A stretch of DNA of 64,000 bases from Crateriforma spongiae (GCF_012290005.1 NZ_JAAXMS010000005.1:649605-713604), one strand, 5' to 3'. Shown: positions 28,363 to 38,200, numbered from the stretch's first letter. Numbers and translations: made by a program. Notes: generated by a model not told the origin, from the letters alone.

Positions 28363-29326
28363 TGTCGCCAATCTCTTGGAGGACGTCGTGACGAACGAGA
28401 GGGCCGACCAAGATTTACCGGTCCGTTCCCGGGCACTTCCGTAGCCTTGGGTCGCATGGTGTGCCACCGCGGCGGCCGTTCTCGCATCGAGCGAAACAAA
28501 AGGGGCAGGCGTCCTTAATGAGTGCTCCTGCCGCGAAACCAATGAAGGCAGGCGACGCTGATAAGTGTTCTCGCTGATGCGTTCGAGAAAAAGGAAGCTT
28601 GATAAGGTTGCTGCGAAGCGGCATTGTTAGTGGACTGCCAGGATGCCCGCTTCACTCTCGGGAAGACACCAGCCACACGTCACGTGGAGATTTTTGTGGC
28701 CAGACCAAACGCGGCAGAGTTTCGGCGGGGCCGCCGGGGTTTGTGGTTCGGCAGTTGTGGGTGGAGCTTCTTCACTTCGCTCCGCTCCGCGATCCGCCCT
28801 GCATTGGGATTTGGCATTGCGAGCAATATCGGTGGTGCTTCGTCCGGTAGCTGGATGCGACAGCATGCAGGCTCCGCCCTCTCCCGTTGGTCCCGCACAT
28901 CAGGTCCTGTCTCCACCAGCACGATCGTCAATCATTGAGCAATCGACTTTGGTGTCTTCCATGTCCATTACGTCCTTCCGGACGTGCCAACCGCAGGCGT
29001 TACCGAAACAAAGACGCCTGACCCCTTTGTCTTATCCAGATGACCGTGCGATGCATCGTCGAACCACTCGTAGCGGATCGCATCAGTCGCCCAGGGCGAT
29101 TTCGGAGATTCTGATGCCTTTTGGCGATTTTTCTGGCGGGTAGCGAGCCGAAATCGTGCTCTTCCCAAGTAGAGCCAACTTCAAACGGCTTCATCGCTAC
29201 ATGAACTGTTTTGCCGAATGCGTGGACTGATGTCGAGACTCGCATGCCCGGGCAAACCCGGGGTGGTTGGTCAAATCGTCGTTGGCAATCCCGTATCGGA
29301 CGCACACAAACGAAAGAGGAAGTAGA
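28363..29326. other. 964-bp region without a convincing gene
   Basis: Only short frames with skewed composition occur. At about 28630-28900 a block rich in G and C contains GTAGCTGGATGCGACAGCAT; a related GCATCCAGCTAC occurs near 7790, so this may be another dispersed repeat. The segment 28978-29033 is the left copy of a 56-bp inverted repeat (separate entry). The last 40 bp before 29327 should hold the promoter and a weak GAGG ribosome site of the next gene. Confidence 0.45.
28978..29033 (-). repeat. 56-bp inverted repeat, left copy
   Basis: This segment is the exact reverse complement of 34233-34288. It holds the core AAAGGGGTCAGGCGTC (on the minus strand). Two internal pairings are possible: ACAAAG with CTTTGT across an 11-nt loop (29008-29030), and AGGCG with CGCCT across a 15-nt loop. 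It lies 293 bp before the first gene of the accessory block. Confidence 0.9.
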
Positions 29327-30034
29327 ATGTTGAACGGAAGCAGCTTGGATCTGGATGAATCCAAGCTCTTAAGGATCGCTGAAGTCTTCTCGCATTGTCT
29401 CCACGACGACGCGGACCGGTGGCAGTACTCACTTCCGATGAATCAGTTGCATGAGCAGGGCTTTTCATCTGACCAGTTGAGCAAACTAGTTTCTTCAAAC
29501 TGGATCGAACACGCGTTGGAGATCGTATCTGACAACGCTTCGCAGCGACGTTTTTCCTTCGATGGTTCGATGTCGTTCTCCGAGTCAAGTTGCTTCGCTT
29601 TGAGCGTCGAGGGTCGACGGATACTCAGCGGGCTCGTTACGCTCACTGGCGAGATCGCAAGGCCTGGTTCTTCAATGCACCCGTTTGCAAAGCCAGTCTG
29701 GGACGATGAGGGAAATCGCTTGACTTTCGCGGGCGTCCTGGTGAAACGTTACAGGCAACCAGCCGAAACGCAAAAGTGTGTGCTGCGTGCTTTTCAATCG
29801 CAACAATGGTCGAAGCAAATTGAGAATCCACTGCCCGACGAAGGATTTGTCGATCGCGTCGACCAACTCTATGAAACCGTTCGGTCGTTGAATCGTTGTC
29901 GCATCGTCAAGCTTATTCGATTCGAGACGATCGAGAGTCCTCACTTCATCGGATGGATCCTCGAACCTCAAGAACAGCCAAACAAGGTACAAAACGAAAA
30001 GCCGAAGAAGCACCCGGAAAGCACCCCGAGGTGA
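29327..30034 (+). CDS. hypothetical protein, possible regulator
   Basis: 235 residues from ATG 29327, preceded by a GAGG at about 10 nt. There is no signal peptide or membrane segment, so it should be cytoplasmic. The N-terminal half (LLRIAEVFSHCLHDDADRWQ and onward) is helical and could be a winged-helix-like fold. The segment VLRAFQSQQWSKQIENPLPD followed by YETVRSLNRCRIVKLIRF resembles a C-terminal block I have seen in many planctomycete proteins of unknown role, possibly DNA-binding. The last 25 residues are rich in Lys, Glu and Pro. It is the first of four co-directional genes inside the inverted-repeat-bounded block and reads AT-richer than the core genes. Function unproven. Confidence 0.65.
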   Translation: MLNGSSLDLDESKLLRIAEVFSHCLHDDADRWQYSLPMNQLHEQGFSSDQLSKLVSSNWIEHALEIVSDNASQRRFSFDGSMSFSESSCFALSVEGRRILSGLVTLTGEIARPGSSMHPFAKPVWDDEGNRLTFAGVLVKRYRQPAETQKCVLRAFQSQQWSKQIENPLPDEGFVDRVDQLYETVRSLNRCRIVKLIRFETIESPHFIGWILEPQEQPNKVQNEKPKKHPESTPR

Positions 30035-30083
30035 TTCGGCAGGTGTGTGCATAATTCTGGACGTTCCAAGCCAGTTCCGAGGG

Positions 30084-30090
30084 AAGGAAG
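30084..30090 (+). promoter_or_regulatory. ribosome binding site selecting a GTG start
   Basis: AAGGAAG ends 5 nt before GTG 30096. It supports that codon over the upstream GTG at 30045, and the resulting protein begins directly with a signal peptide. Confidence 0.5.
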
Positions 30091-30095
30091 TTACC

Positions 30096-31169
30096 GTGCA
30101 AACAAAAAACACCGCAGCAACCGATGCAAAGCTGTCAATCCTCGTAGCCATTATTGTGCTCGCTGCAACACCCCTAAAAGCTCAGGCTCAGGAAGACGCT
30201 CCCAGCGCGACTCGACGCCCCACCGCCCTGAACGCCACTCAGGTCCACCAAGTTGACTCGCAGGCCCGTTTTCACCAAATCGACTTAGGCAAACTTGATC
30301 CTGCGGAGCCAGTTTCCCTCGGCATCACGCTTTCGAACACGGAAACGATCGCTCGTCCGTTGAAAGAAGTGTTGGTTTCGTGCGGATGTGTTGCGGTCAC
30401 GAAGGATGCGTTGTCGCTAGATCCCGGAAACACGCGTCTTGAGTTTAAGGTCACGCCATCAACGAAAGCTGGGACTCACCGCGAGAGCATTCAGTTCGTC
30501 TACCGTGACACCGACGAAACTTCGAGCGAGGAAACGACCGTCCTGCTTACCTACCTATCCAAGCCACGCGTCGTTGTCGAGTTTGAGCGAGATGCATGGG
30601 AAGTCGATGCGACCGACAGGGGAACTTTGACCAGGGTGATCGTGCTGCGTAGCGATGTACGTGACGACTTGTCGTCCATCGTGGCGGCGACCTCACGAAC
30701 GGATATCGCCCTAACTGTAAAGGATGTCAGACGCGAAGGTGAATCCTTTGTTCGAGAAGTGGTTGTTACGCTGACGAGTGGTGGCAAACGCTCAATACAA
30801 TTACCCCGACATTTCTCGATCCATTTAAAGGACAAGCAACGTGATAAAGCCATAGCGAGCGTTCCGATGGTCGCCGTTGCAGCTGTTGAGGTTGATATCA
30901 CGGCAATAAGGCAAGGAGGTGTCCTTAAAATCTATAGTCGCTTTTCGAAACCTCAGTCTGCCGCCCCGAAAACAGAGATCGATTTCGTTGACAGGTCGGC
31001 AGGGCGGAAAAAGGCGATAAAGGCAGTGCGGCTGAACTCCCGTTTGTATCGTTCCGAGCTTCCGGGTGGTTTGAACGACGCTTTGGCCAACGCCCTGTTC
31101 CGGGTCTCGACGGGAGCAAACAGAGAATCCACATATGAGTTTCCTCTCGCGCGGTATGCCGAGGATTGA
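30096..31169 (+). CDS. secreted protein with DUF1573-like domain
   Basis: 357 residues from GTG 30096. A signal peptide covers about residues 1-31 (LSILVAIIVLAATPLKAQA). Residues about 60-165 form a DUF1573-like immunoglobulin-fold domain: LGITLSNTETIARPLKEVLV, then the conserved SCGCVAV Cys pair and FKVTPSTKAGTHRESIQF. DUF1573 domains are common in secreted proteins of Planctomycetes and Bacteroidetes, and their role is unknown. A second strand-rich part (about 170-260) may be another such fold lacking the Cys pair. It follows the putative regulator by 61 bp and precedes two more secreted proteins, so the three probably act together outside the cytoplasm. Confidence 0.75.
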   Translation: MQTKNTAATDAKLSILVAIIVLAATPLKAQAQEDAPSATRRPTALNATQVHQVDSQARFHQIDLGKLDPAEPVSLGITLSNTETIARPLKEVLVSCGCVAVTKDALSLDPGNTRLEFKVTPSTKAGTHRESIQFVYRDTDETSSEETTVLLTYLSKPRVVVEFERDAWEVDATDRGTLTRVIVLRSDVRDDLSSIVAATSRTDIALTVKDVRREGESFVREVVVTLTSGGKRSIQLPRHFSIHLKDKQRDKAIASVPMVAVAAVEVDITAIRQGGVLKIYSRFSKPQSAAPKTEIDFVDRSAGRKKAIKAVRLNSRLYRSELPGGLNDALANALFRVSTGANRESTYEFPLARYAED

Positions 31170-31207
31170 TTCTTGTCCCTCGCACGTAAGTGCCCAAGCT
31201 CTAATTA

Positions 31208-32317
31208 ATGCACGTTCGTCCTCTCACTCAAGCAATCCTGGCAATGAACCTAAAAAAGCAAATGCCCTCCTGCCGAGAAACACCAAGTAAAGTTGTGAAA
31301 ACAAGCGTTGCACGAAGGTGGTGCCGTTTCTTTTGGCGAGCTTCTTCGGTTGCCGTGGCTTTGTCGATGCTGACTACCTCGGGAACCGTTGTGGCTCAAG
31401 ATCGGCCGATCAAAGTTTCGGCAAACCGGGACTTCGAAAACATTCTGTTTCATGCGATGGAGCAGCGGGGGAAGTTGATCTCCGTGAGCTTCAAGTACCA
31501 AATGAACTACACAGAGGCTGGCGAAGACTCGATCACTTGGCGACAAACAGGCGAATTAAGTGTTGACGAAAGGACAGACGCTTTCGCACACCTGTTTCAA
31601 CGAATTGAAAAACCAAGCCCGGTGGAAGCGAAAGCACTGAGGGGAAACAAAGAAACGGCATCGGAGGGATCGCGTCGCTGGCAGCCCGGCGGTGTTGTGA
31701 AAACCGACCAGGGCCTCTGGATTTGCAGCCCTGAGATGCCGCGTGTTCGTCTCGTTCGAAATGGGGAACCCAGCGGCTTTTCATACTCGGTACCATTCGC
31801 CGTTCGCGGCTTGGGGTTTTCGTTCTATGGGAACTTCCTGCGAAAAGATGACCTGGATCTCGCCATCCTGCCGTACCTGACTTATCCGTCCATTAAAACG
31901 CTTTCATCAGAAGCGGGGATCGATGTGTTGAAGAAGACCAAACTGAACGGGGGAGTTGATTCCCTGAAAAACAATGCGGTCGAGTTTTTCAATGCAGGAG
32001 GATACGTGCTGGCAATCGATACGAATCGAGACTACTGGCCGATCGCCGGGCTCTACGAGCGAACGCGTTATGTGAAAAAGAAAGACGGAAGTTTCCGAGA
32101 AAATGGGACGCAGGTGGTTACTAAATACGAATGTGACCTAGAGCTATTCAATGGCCGATGGGTGCCCAAAGATTTTCGTTATTCAGGAACGTCTGGATCG
32201 CACGTCGTTTCCTTGCAGTGGTCCCAGTGCAACCCTGCCGAGCCTTTCGAACCATTCAATCATCTTACCCTGGCCAATCACGTTGCCGACGTAATGGGCC
32301 GTATCAATTCGAAGTAG
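31208..32317 (+). CDS. secreted hypothetical protein
   Basis: 369 residues from ATG 31208; ATG 31244 is an alternative that shortens a long n-region. The hydrophobic stretch SSVAVALSMLTTSGTVVAQD (about residues 46-65) is a signal peptide with a likely cut after VVA. The mature part is about 305 residues of mixed alpha/beta character (ISVSFKYQMNYTEAGEDSIT; NAVEFFNAGGYVLAIDTNRD; GLYERTRYVKKKDGSFRENG). The pattern is reminiscent of outer-membrane lipoprotein-sorting (LolA/LolB-like) half-barrels, but this is only an impression. It is 38 bp after the DUF1573-like gene and 36 bp before the Cys-rich gene. Confidence 0.65.
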   Translation: MHVRPLTQAILAMNLKKQMPSCRETPSKVVKTSVARRWCRFFWRASSVAVALSMLTTSGTVVAQDRPIKVSANRDFENILFHAMEQRGKLISVSFKYQMNYTEAGEDSITWRQTGELSVDERTDAFAHLFQRIEKPSPVEAKALRGNKETASEGSRRWQPGGVVKTDQGLWICSPEMPRVRLVRNGEPSGFSYSVPFAVRGLGFSFYGNFLRKDDLDLAILPYLTYPSIKTLSSEAGIDVLKKTKLNGGVDSLKNNAVEFFNAGGYVLAIDTNRDYWPIAGLYERTRYVKKKDGSFRENGTQVVTKYECDLELFNGRWVPKDFRYSGTSGSHVVSLQWSQCNPAEPFEPFNHLTLANHVADVMGRINSK

Positions 32318-32353
32318 CTGTTTTTTGTTCCTCTACTGAAGGAAAGATTTGTT

Positions 32354-32887
32354 ATGTTGAAGTTGAATTTGAAGATGCTATGCTGCGTGTGGGCGGCTGC
32401 CTGCGGTCCTTGGGCCATTGGGCAAAACTGCTTTATCGATGCCGGTGCGACGTGCGAGGATCAGATCGGACTTGAATTTCTGTTCGCGTGCAATGCGACG
32501 CCTTGTTTGTATGAACATGTGATGGAGGGCGCGAACAGGAAGGTTCAGAACGGATTTTATGTTTTGAACTATGATTGCCCTGGGGATCATATTGAGGGTG
32601 TCGTCCAAGACGACGAAACCTACGACTGCATGGTTGATAACGATGACGGAACATATAACGGCATTGCGCCCGTTGAGACGGTGCAGTGTGTCAAGTTTCG
32701 TGTTTGCAAAGCGGGTTGCGAGGAAACCAACCAGACAGACCCAAATAACCCCATGATTCGCCTTGCTTACTGTCAGTCGTCGACGGTCCCCACCTTCTCG
32801 CATCCTGACGGGGAATTCGAGTCGACACCGTGCTTTGGTGAGTGTCAGCAAGGTGGTGATGATGACGTCGGGGACGATTACCAATGA
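32354..32887 (+). CDS. secreted cysteine-rich small protein
   Basis: 177 residues from ATG 32354 with a good ribosome site (GAAGGAAAG) about 9 nt upstream. A signal peptide covers roughly residues 1-23 (MLCCVWAAACGPWAIG). The mature protein has about a dozen Cys residues (for example NCFIDAGATC, CNATPCLYEH, CVKFRVCKAGCEE), suggesting several disulfides. It ends in an acidic tail (GGDDDVGDDYQ) that could bind Ca. No family recognised. It is last in the co-directional set of four, and about 190 bp later the broken insertion element begins. Confidence 0.7.
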   Translation: MLKLNLKMLCCVWAAACGPWAIGQNCFIDAGATCEDQIGLEFLFACNATPCLYEHVMEGANRKVQNGFYVLNYDCPGDHIEGVVQDDETYDCMVDNDDGTYNGIAPVETVQCVKFRVCKAGCEETNQTDPNNPMIRLAYCQSSTVPTFSHPDGEFESTPCFGECQQGGDDDVGDDYQ

Positions 32888-33057
32888 TCCGTCATACCAT
32901 GGCAACGCCATTTTTGTCGATTTTGGGTTGTCACATTGGGCGAACTTCGTAGCGATGCCCACGCGCCCACCTCGTGACCACTCTCTGCGTGGTCACGCAG
33001 TGTTCGACGCTCCGCGTCATCTCCCAGGATCGTGCCGCGGGAGCGGCGGGGATTGCG

Positions 33058-33097
33058 AACACGACAAAGGGGTCAACACGACAAAGGGGTCAGGCGT
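33058..33097 (+). repeat. tandem pair of the AAAGGGGTCA repeat
   Basis: Two copies of CACGACAAAGGGGTCA, about 17 bp apart (33061-33075 and 33078-33092), the second continuing as GGCGT. The second copy is also the left limit of the homology shared by the two broken IS copies. Confidence 0.75.
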
Positions 33098-33149
33098 GAA
33101 TGCCGCGTCGTTAAAGGGCATTGCACGACAGGTAGTTAATTTTGGGTTT

Positions 33150-33175
33150 CGCTAGCACGACCGGTAGTGCTAGCG
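33150..33175. repeat. hairpin in IS leader
   Basis: CGCTAGCAC and GTGCTAGCG form a perfect 9-bp stem around an 8-nt loop. The stem is conserved in the second copy (63358-63383), where only the loop has changed, suggesting selection or a functional role in the IS end. Confidence 0.7.
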
Positions 33176-33249
33176 AACGTGATCTGCATTTACTGTGCCG
33201 AGGGATTCGCTGCCAGCGGCACAAAACACGACGGAGCCTTGTTGTAATG

Positions 33250-33275
33250 TGATGAACGTCTAAACCCATCACACA
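33250..33275. repeat. second hairpin in IS leader
   Basis: TGTGATG and CATCACA form a 7-bp stem around a 12-nt loop, ending 17 nt before the GTG start of the transposase. It could limit translation of the transposase. It is present unchanged in the second copy. Confidence 0.55.
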
Positions 33276-34232
33276 AAACAAAAGGCCCCGCCGTGTCACA
33301 CAAGGCTATCAGTTCATTGTCCCGTTTGGCAAGCAAGTTGGAGTCTGATCCCGAGCAGTCTCTCGTCTTTGAACGGTTCCTGCCTGCGGTCGAAGTGCGT
33401 GAAGTGTGCGCGGAATTCGGGCACTGTTTTCGCGATCGGATTTACACACCCGTCATCACGTTGTGGATGTTTCTCGGGCAGACGCTTTCACCGGACCATT
33501 CTTGTCGTGACGCGGTCCATCGGCTGAACGCTTGGCGGGTCAGTCGTCGAAAGGAAAGGGCGGTTACCAACACCACAGCATACTGTCAAGCAAGACAGCG
33601 ATTACCAGAGGATGTTGTCCAAGAACTTGCCAAACGAAGCGGCCAAAGGTGTCAGCAACACGCGGCCGGTCGATGGCGGTGGAAGGGGCACGACGTTAAG
33701 GTTGCCGACGGCTTTACGTTGACGATGCCCGATACGCTGGAGAACCAAAAAGAGTACCCTCAGCAACGGAGCCAGAAGAAGGGATGCGGCTTCCCTGTCA
33801 TGCGTTGCGTGATGCTGTTCTGCCTTTCCACTGGAGCTGCGTTGGACATTGCAATGGGGCCGTACCGGGGGAAACAATCCGGTGAGAACAGTCTGTTTCA
33901 GGCAATCAATAAGCTGCTTTTTCCGGGAGATATCCTGTTGGCTGATCGCTATTACGCGACTTTTGAAAACATCTACCAGGCGATCAAGGGTGGCTACGAC
34001 GTCGTGATGCGATCTCACCACAATCGGCAGATCGACTTTCGTCGCGGCTTCAAACAAGGCAGCTACGATCAAATTGTTGCCTATCAAAAACCTGCTCGCC
34101 GTCCGGTCTGGATGTCAAAGCAAGAATACCGCGAGTGCGACCCATTCATTCTGGTTCGGCACGTGAGTTACGAAGTAAAACGCAAAGGTTTCCAAGTTCG
34201 TCGAATCGTCTTGGCAACAACGATGCTTCGAC

Positions 34233-34288
34233 AAGACAAAGGGGTCAGGCGTCTTTGTTTCGGTAACGCCTGCGGTTGGCACGTCCGG
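34233..34288 (+). repeat. 56-bp inverted repeat, right copy
   Basis: Perfect reverse complement of 28978-29033. It sits exactly at the break point of the IS4-type transposase and contains ACAAAG ... CTTTGT (34236-34258) around the AAAGGGGTCAGGCG core. Confidence 0.9.
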
Positions 34289-34295
34289 GGAAAGC

Positions 34296-34320
34296 TAAAG
34301 GGGACGGGGGTGAATGGCAC
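34296..34320 (+). repeat. AAAGGGGACGG-type short repeat
   Basis: TAAAGGGGACGGGGGTGAAT follows the 56-bp repeat by 7 bp. Related copies are at 25267-25284 and 34459-34482. Confidence 0.65.
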
Positions 34321-34458
34321 GAACTTAGGACCTAAGCTGCCGTGGCGTAACGGTTTCGGTTCGGATCACGGGGGTTTTTGCATGAGCTTGTATTGTTTGG
34401 CGCGACGTTTCAATTCTCTGGGCTCCTGACGCCCTGGTCGGTTTCCCACAGGCAAAGT

Positions 34459-34482
34459 TAAGGGGACGGAGGTCTTAGTTCG
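34459..34482 (+). repeat. AAAGGGGACGG-type short repeat at the end of a PEP-CTERM gene
   Basis: TAAGGGGACGGAGGTCTTAG overlaps the 3' end of the PEP-CTERM gene by 8 bp, so the gene's last codons and stop may derive from repeat sequence. Confidence 0.55.
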
Positions 34483-35176
34483 TCGAGGCACCCTCATAGG
34501 TTACAGGAGGCGGTTTTTGGATGCGACGAATTCGCCGTATGGAGGCCACGATTCCAAGTGCCAAGAACAGAGCGGAGCCGGGTTCGGGGACCGAGGTCAC
34601 TTGCAGAGTGACCTGAGGGAGACTGTTTGGACCACCGATGGGGTTGCCTTCAAAGATCGCGTCATCCAATGAGAATGAAAAGTCTAGGTTTTCGAGCGCA
34701 AAGTCCTCTAAGAAAGGATCAAAATCTTCAAGCTGCAGGGCGGCGGTTCCGGGGCGATTTAGAGTGACAATGAAAGAACCCAGTTTGACTGCATCGCCTT
34801 TGGCACCGCCGGCAAACGCTAAACGGTCGCCTGCGAGGATGAAACTGTTTGCAGACTCTCGCATTGTCCTTGTGAATGTTTCGCCGAATGAGTCTGCGTT
34901 GCTCGTAATGGCTGACACAGAAATGACGTCGCTGTTGTGTCTCAGTCGAGTAGCGAACGAGAATAATCCATCAGTCCCGAGGCGTGTTTCCGCACCGGTT
35001 TGTCGCAGGATGAGTTCGACAGGGATTGGTTGACCGATCTGTACTCGAACGGTTTCGGTTGGCGTGGACTGCCCGGCGAGTGAAAGCCCTAGCACGAAAT
35101 CGGCATTGGCAGAGCCGAGGGAGAGCAGGCTGACGGCCAAAGACAGGCCAACCTGAATGAAGCGTAACGGAGTCAT
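34475..35176 (-). CDS. PEP-CTERM sorted secreted protein
   Basis: 233 residues from ATG 35176 (MTPLRFIQVGLSLAVSLLSL); the longer open frame upstream overlaps the giant gene and is ignored. The signal peptide ends near GSANA/DFVLG. The mature part is beta-rich, with a cohesin-like flavour (VQIGQPIPVELILRQTGAET; KLGSFIVTLNRPGTAAL). The C-terminus is a classical PEP-CTERM signal: VPEPGSALFLALGIVASIRR, i.e. VPEP motif, hydrophobic helix and Arg cluster, processed by exosortase/archaeosortase-type enzymes. It starts 25 bp after the giant gene's stop on the same strand and may be cotranscribed with it. A cohesin-like fold could bind the giant protein's dockerin; this is speculation worth testing. 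Confidence 0.82.
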   Translation of the reverse strand: MTPLRFIQVGLSLAVSLLSLGSANADFVLGLSLAGQSTPTETVRVQIGQPIPVELILRQTGAETRLGTDGLFSFATRLRHNSDVISVSAITSNADSFGETFTRTMRESANSFILAGDRLAFAGGAKGDAVKLGSFIVTLNRPGTAALQLEDFDPFLEDFALENLDFSFSLDDAIFEGNPIGGPNSLPQVTLQVTSVPEPGSALFLALGIVASIRRIRRIQKPPPVTYEGASTN

Positions 35177-35201
35177 ACGAAATCCAAAGCAGGAGGTGGT
35201 G

Positions 35202-38200
35202 TTAAGGAGTGTCGAGGATCGTTCGATAGCGTCGTGCGAACTGCACAAAGTCGCGATTGTCAACGGCGCCGTTCTGATCGACGTCAAAGTTGGCGTCGTA
35301 ACCGGCCATCGTTTGAGTGCGACGATAGGTTCTGGCGAACGCGGCAAAATCGCGGTTGTCGACATCACGATCACCATCGATGTCGCCGAACATGGAGAAG
35401 AGCAGGTCGGCCGCCTGGGCGCCGAAGACAAATTCGCCGCCGTCAACGCCGTCTCCATCTCCGTCCAGCCAGGTGGAAGTTCCCGCGCGACGGACTTTGC
35501 TCGGGTCCACTCGCAATTCATAGTTGCCGTCGATCAGCGATCCACTGGCTCGGACCAAGTCACCGCTGAACGAGAGGGTGACCACGGTGTCGCCGTTGGC
35601 GTCGACGGTACTGACGAACGTCGTCTGTACTGATCTGGAATCGTCACCATGTCGGATCACGGAAAAGGCGTCGTCGTCAATGTCGACGGCCCCGTCGAAT
35701 TGCACGGTCAGATCACTAACGATCGATCGTTGTGGTGATTCACCCACCGACACTTTCATGACGTCAACAAGGTCGACCAGTTGAAGCAGGACGTGGTCGC
35801 TCCGTTCGATCGCGTTCCAACCCATGCCTGCGGGGGCATCGGGAAGCATGTCGATTTGGAGATCAGCGGGAGCAACGTTGACTCGGGCGGATTCCACGCC
35901 GTCGAATTCGATCAGCTCGCGACGCTGTGGCAGCGGATTGCCAGTTTCCAGATCCCACCATGTCAGTCCGTTTCGAGTCGCGGCCACCATTTGATTGCCG
36001 CCCAGCAATTCAATGTCCTGCGGAAAGTCGAAAGCGGCGCCTTGGAAAAGGTCCTGCTCGATCGATTGAAGGAACGTCAGGTCACCGGATGCCGGGTCAC
36101 GCTGATAGACCGAAATGGTTCCGTAGTCAGTGCTGCTGAAGACAGCGTGTCGTCCGTCGCGCGTGATCCGCATCTGTGAGGGATGAAGCTGCGACGGATA
36201 GTCCTGGGATGAAAGGTCGATGGACTGGGTGAATTCCAACCAGTCGTTTTCGGTGTCGCGACGATAAACGTCGACACGATTCTCGTACGTTGCGACGACG
36301 TAGACGAAAGCTCGTTCAGGGCTGACGGCGATCGATTTTGGACCCGAAATGGGTGCGGGGCGGTTAAAGTCCGTGACCGTTACCGAACGAGTGATAGGGA
36401 AACCTTGATCGAAGGTCCCGGCCACGCTATTGGTGGCTTCGATCCGCCGGCCGCGTTCGGTTTCGATTTCCAAGGTCCACGACCGGAATGTCGAAGTGTC
36501 ATTGATGAAGAACACACTTTCGTCATCGATCAAAGTCAGCGTCCAAGTTCCGCCGAACTCGGTGGCATCGAATTTGGACAAAGATTCGATTGGTCGATAG
36601 ACACCTGCCCCGTTGTAGTTAGCAATGCTTGTGACGGCTTCATCGTCCAACGTCAACGGCGCTGAATCGATCGACCCACCGACGTCGGCGTATAGCTGCA
36701 CCATTGTTCCGTCGGGTGCGGACAAGAAGACGTCCAGTTCGTCCATGTTGTTCTGCCGGACATCGATCGATACGTTCACGTCGGCGATACGGTCATAGCC
36801 CAAGCCATCGGTCAGGCTTTCCAGGGCACCATCCTGGGACCTTGTCCAGTACAACGCACTGACCCAATCCCCTTGAGCGATTTGATCGTAGTTGCCCAAA
36901 TTCACCGGGATTCCGATCGCACGAACCTGACCATCGGGAAGCGGTTCGAATTTGTTGATGCTTGTCGGGCCGGCCACCCAGAAGTTTCGCCCGTTCACGT
37001 TCAGGATGCGGTTCGGCCCGCGGCCTATGTCGGCTGATACGGTTTGTGCCCAAGTCAGATTTCCTGATGTGTCGCGATCGAAAATCGTCACGGTGCCATT
37101 GGTGAAATCACCGACCATGACGACATCGCCCGCGTTACTGATCTGGACATCACTGGGCGCTGCGATTCCCGTCACGCCGTCTTGACCGTTGACCATTTGC
37201 TGGCGTTCAGTTTGATCGGCGTTGAAAACGGTCAAGCGACCTTCCGCCGTATTGATCGCGTAGATGTTTTGACCGTCGGTGCTGGCCGCGATCGCATCGA
37301 ACCCTGCAATGACAGAGTCTGGCGAATCCACGGCGCCACGCAGGTAGGCGACACCGCCGCTGGGCAGTTCCAGATCGTCGATGCGGGTGTATTGTCCGGC
37401 GACACTGGCGGTCACACGAATGGGCGTTTCGGGAATCAACATTGCCCAAACCTGTCCGCCATCCAAGGCGGTCAATGCATGTCCGCCACCGGTTCCAGTT
37501 CCCGGAGTGCCGCCAAACTGTTGATTGACGGCGACGCCCCCCGTTGAAAGTTGACGCGAAAAGGTTGGAGCTTCATCGTCAACGATCACTCCTATCTCCG
37601 GTGCATCAATCGGCAACGACGTCAGGTTAGCGAATACCAGCATGTCGTAACCCGCATAGACTTCACTGGTCGACGCATCATTGTCAGTGTCTAGCGAGTC
37701 CAAGCGCATCACGGCAACCACCGCGTCGGGGTTGCCGGACGTATCGACGTCGGGCAAGTCAGCCGACGTCACTTGGTCCAAGACGCCATACGCGTCGGCA
37801 CCACCGATCAAGTCGGTCAGGCGTGGTACGTGGGGCGAACCGTCAACAAAGGGGTTCTGGTTCAGCAGCGAAGCCGGCAACCGACTTTCCGGCATCGTCA
37901 ACACGTCGCCGCTGGATTCGACCAGCGGACTTGCACCGCCGGCGATTGCTTCCAGTCCGGCATGAGCACCGATGATCAGGCGACCGTTGTCTCCGGCTTG
38001 GCTTTGCTGATCAACGCCGCTTCCGCCGCGGGCGTCGACCTGCAGGCCACTGGTGCCGGAGATCACGTTTGCGACAAACTTGACACTGCCCGCGGCACCA
38101 CCGGCGCCGGCGGCACCCAAGCCTCCTTCGCCGCCGTCCGCACCCACGGCACCCGGCATTCCGTCGCTTCCTTGGCCGCCCCGACCCGCGGTGCGACCGC

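Larger units (their letters stand above)
33083..34232 (+). mobile_element. IS4-type insertion element, 3' end lost
   Basis: The left end is defined by alignment with a second, inverted copy at 63007-63453 (443 shared positions, over 90% identical by eye). The 210 bp before the gene hold two hairpins (33150-33175 and 33250-33275). The right end is lost: transposase homology stops at about 34228, directly before the 56-bp repeat at 34233. No matching terminal inverted repeat or target duplication is seen, so the element is dead. Confidence 0.75.
33293..34429 (+). pseudogene. truncated IS4-family transposase
   Basis: The frame opens at GTG 33293 and codes for 378 residues, but only about the first 312 are transposase. 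Visible features are VADGFTLTMPDT (first catalytic Asp) and LLADRYYATFEN (second Asp), as in IS4-type DDE enzymes. Homology ends after RRIVLATTML; what follows (RQDKGVRRLCFGNACGWHVR and onward) is translation of the inserted 56-bp repeat and neighbouring repeat sequence. The YREK block with the catalytic Glu is missing, so the protein cannot be an active transposase. A second, shorter relic lies at 63007-63240. Confidence 0.8.

Noticed and set aside
28627..28866. small leftward frame (79 codons)
   Set aside because: Biased composition, no ribosome site, and it overlaps a probable dispersed repeat.
33293..34429. intact transposase gene
   Set aside because: The frame is open, but the last 66 codons are translated repeat sequence and the catalytic Glu block is missing.
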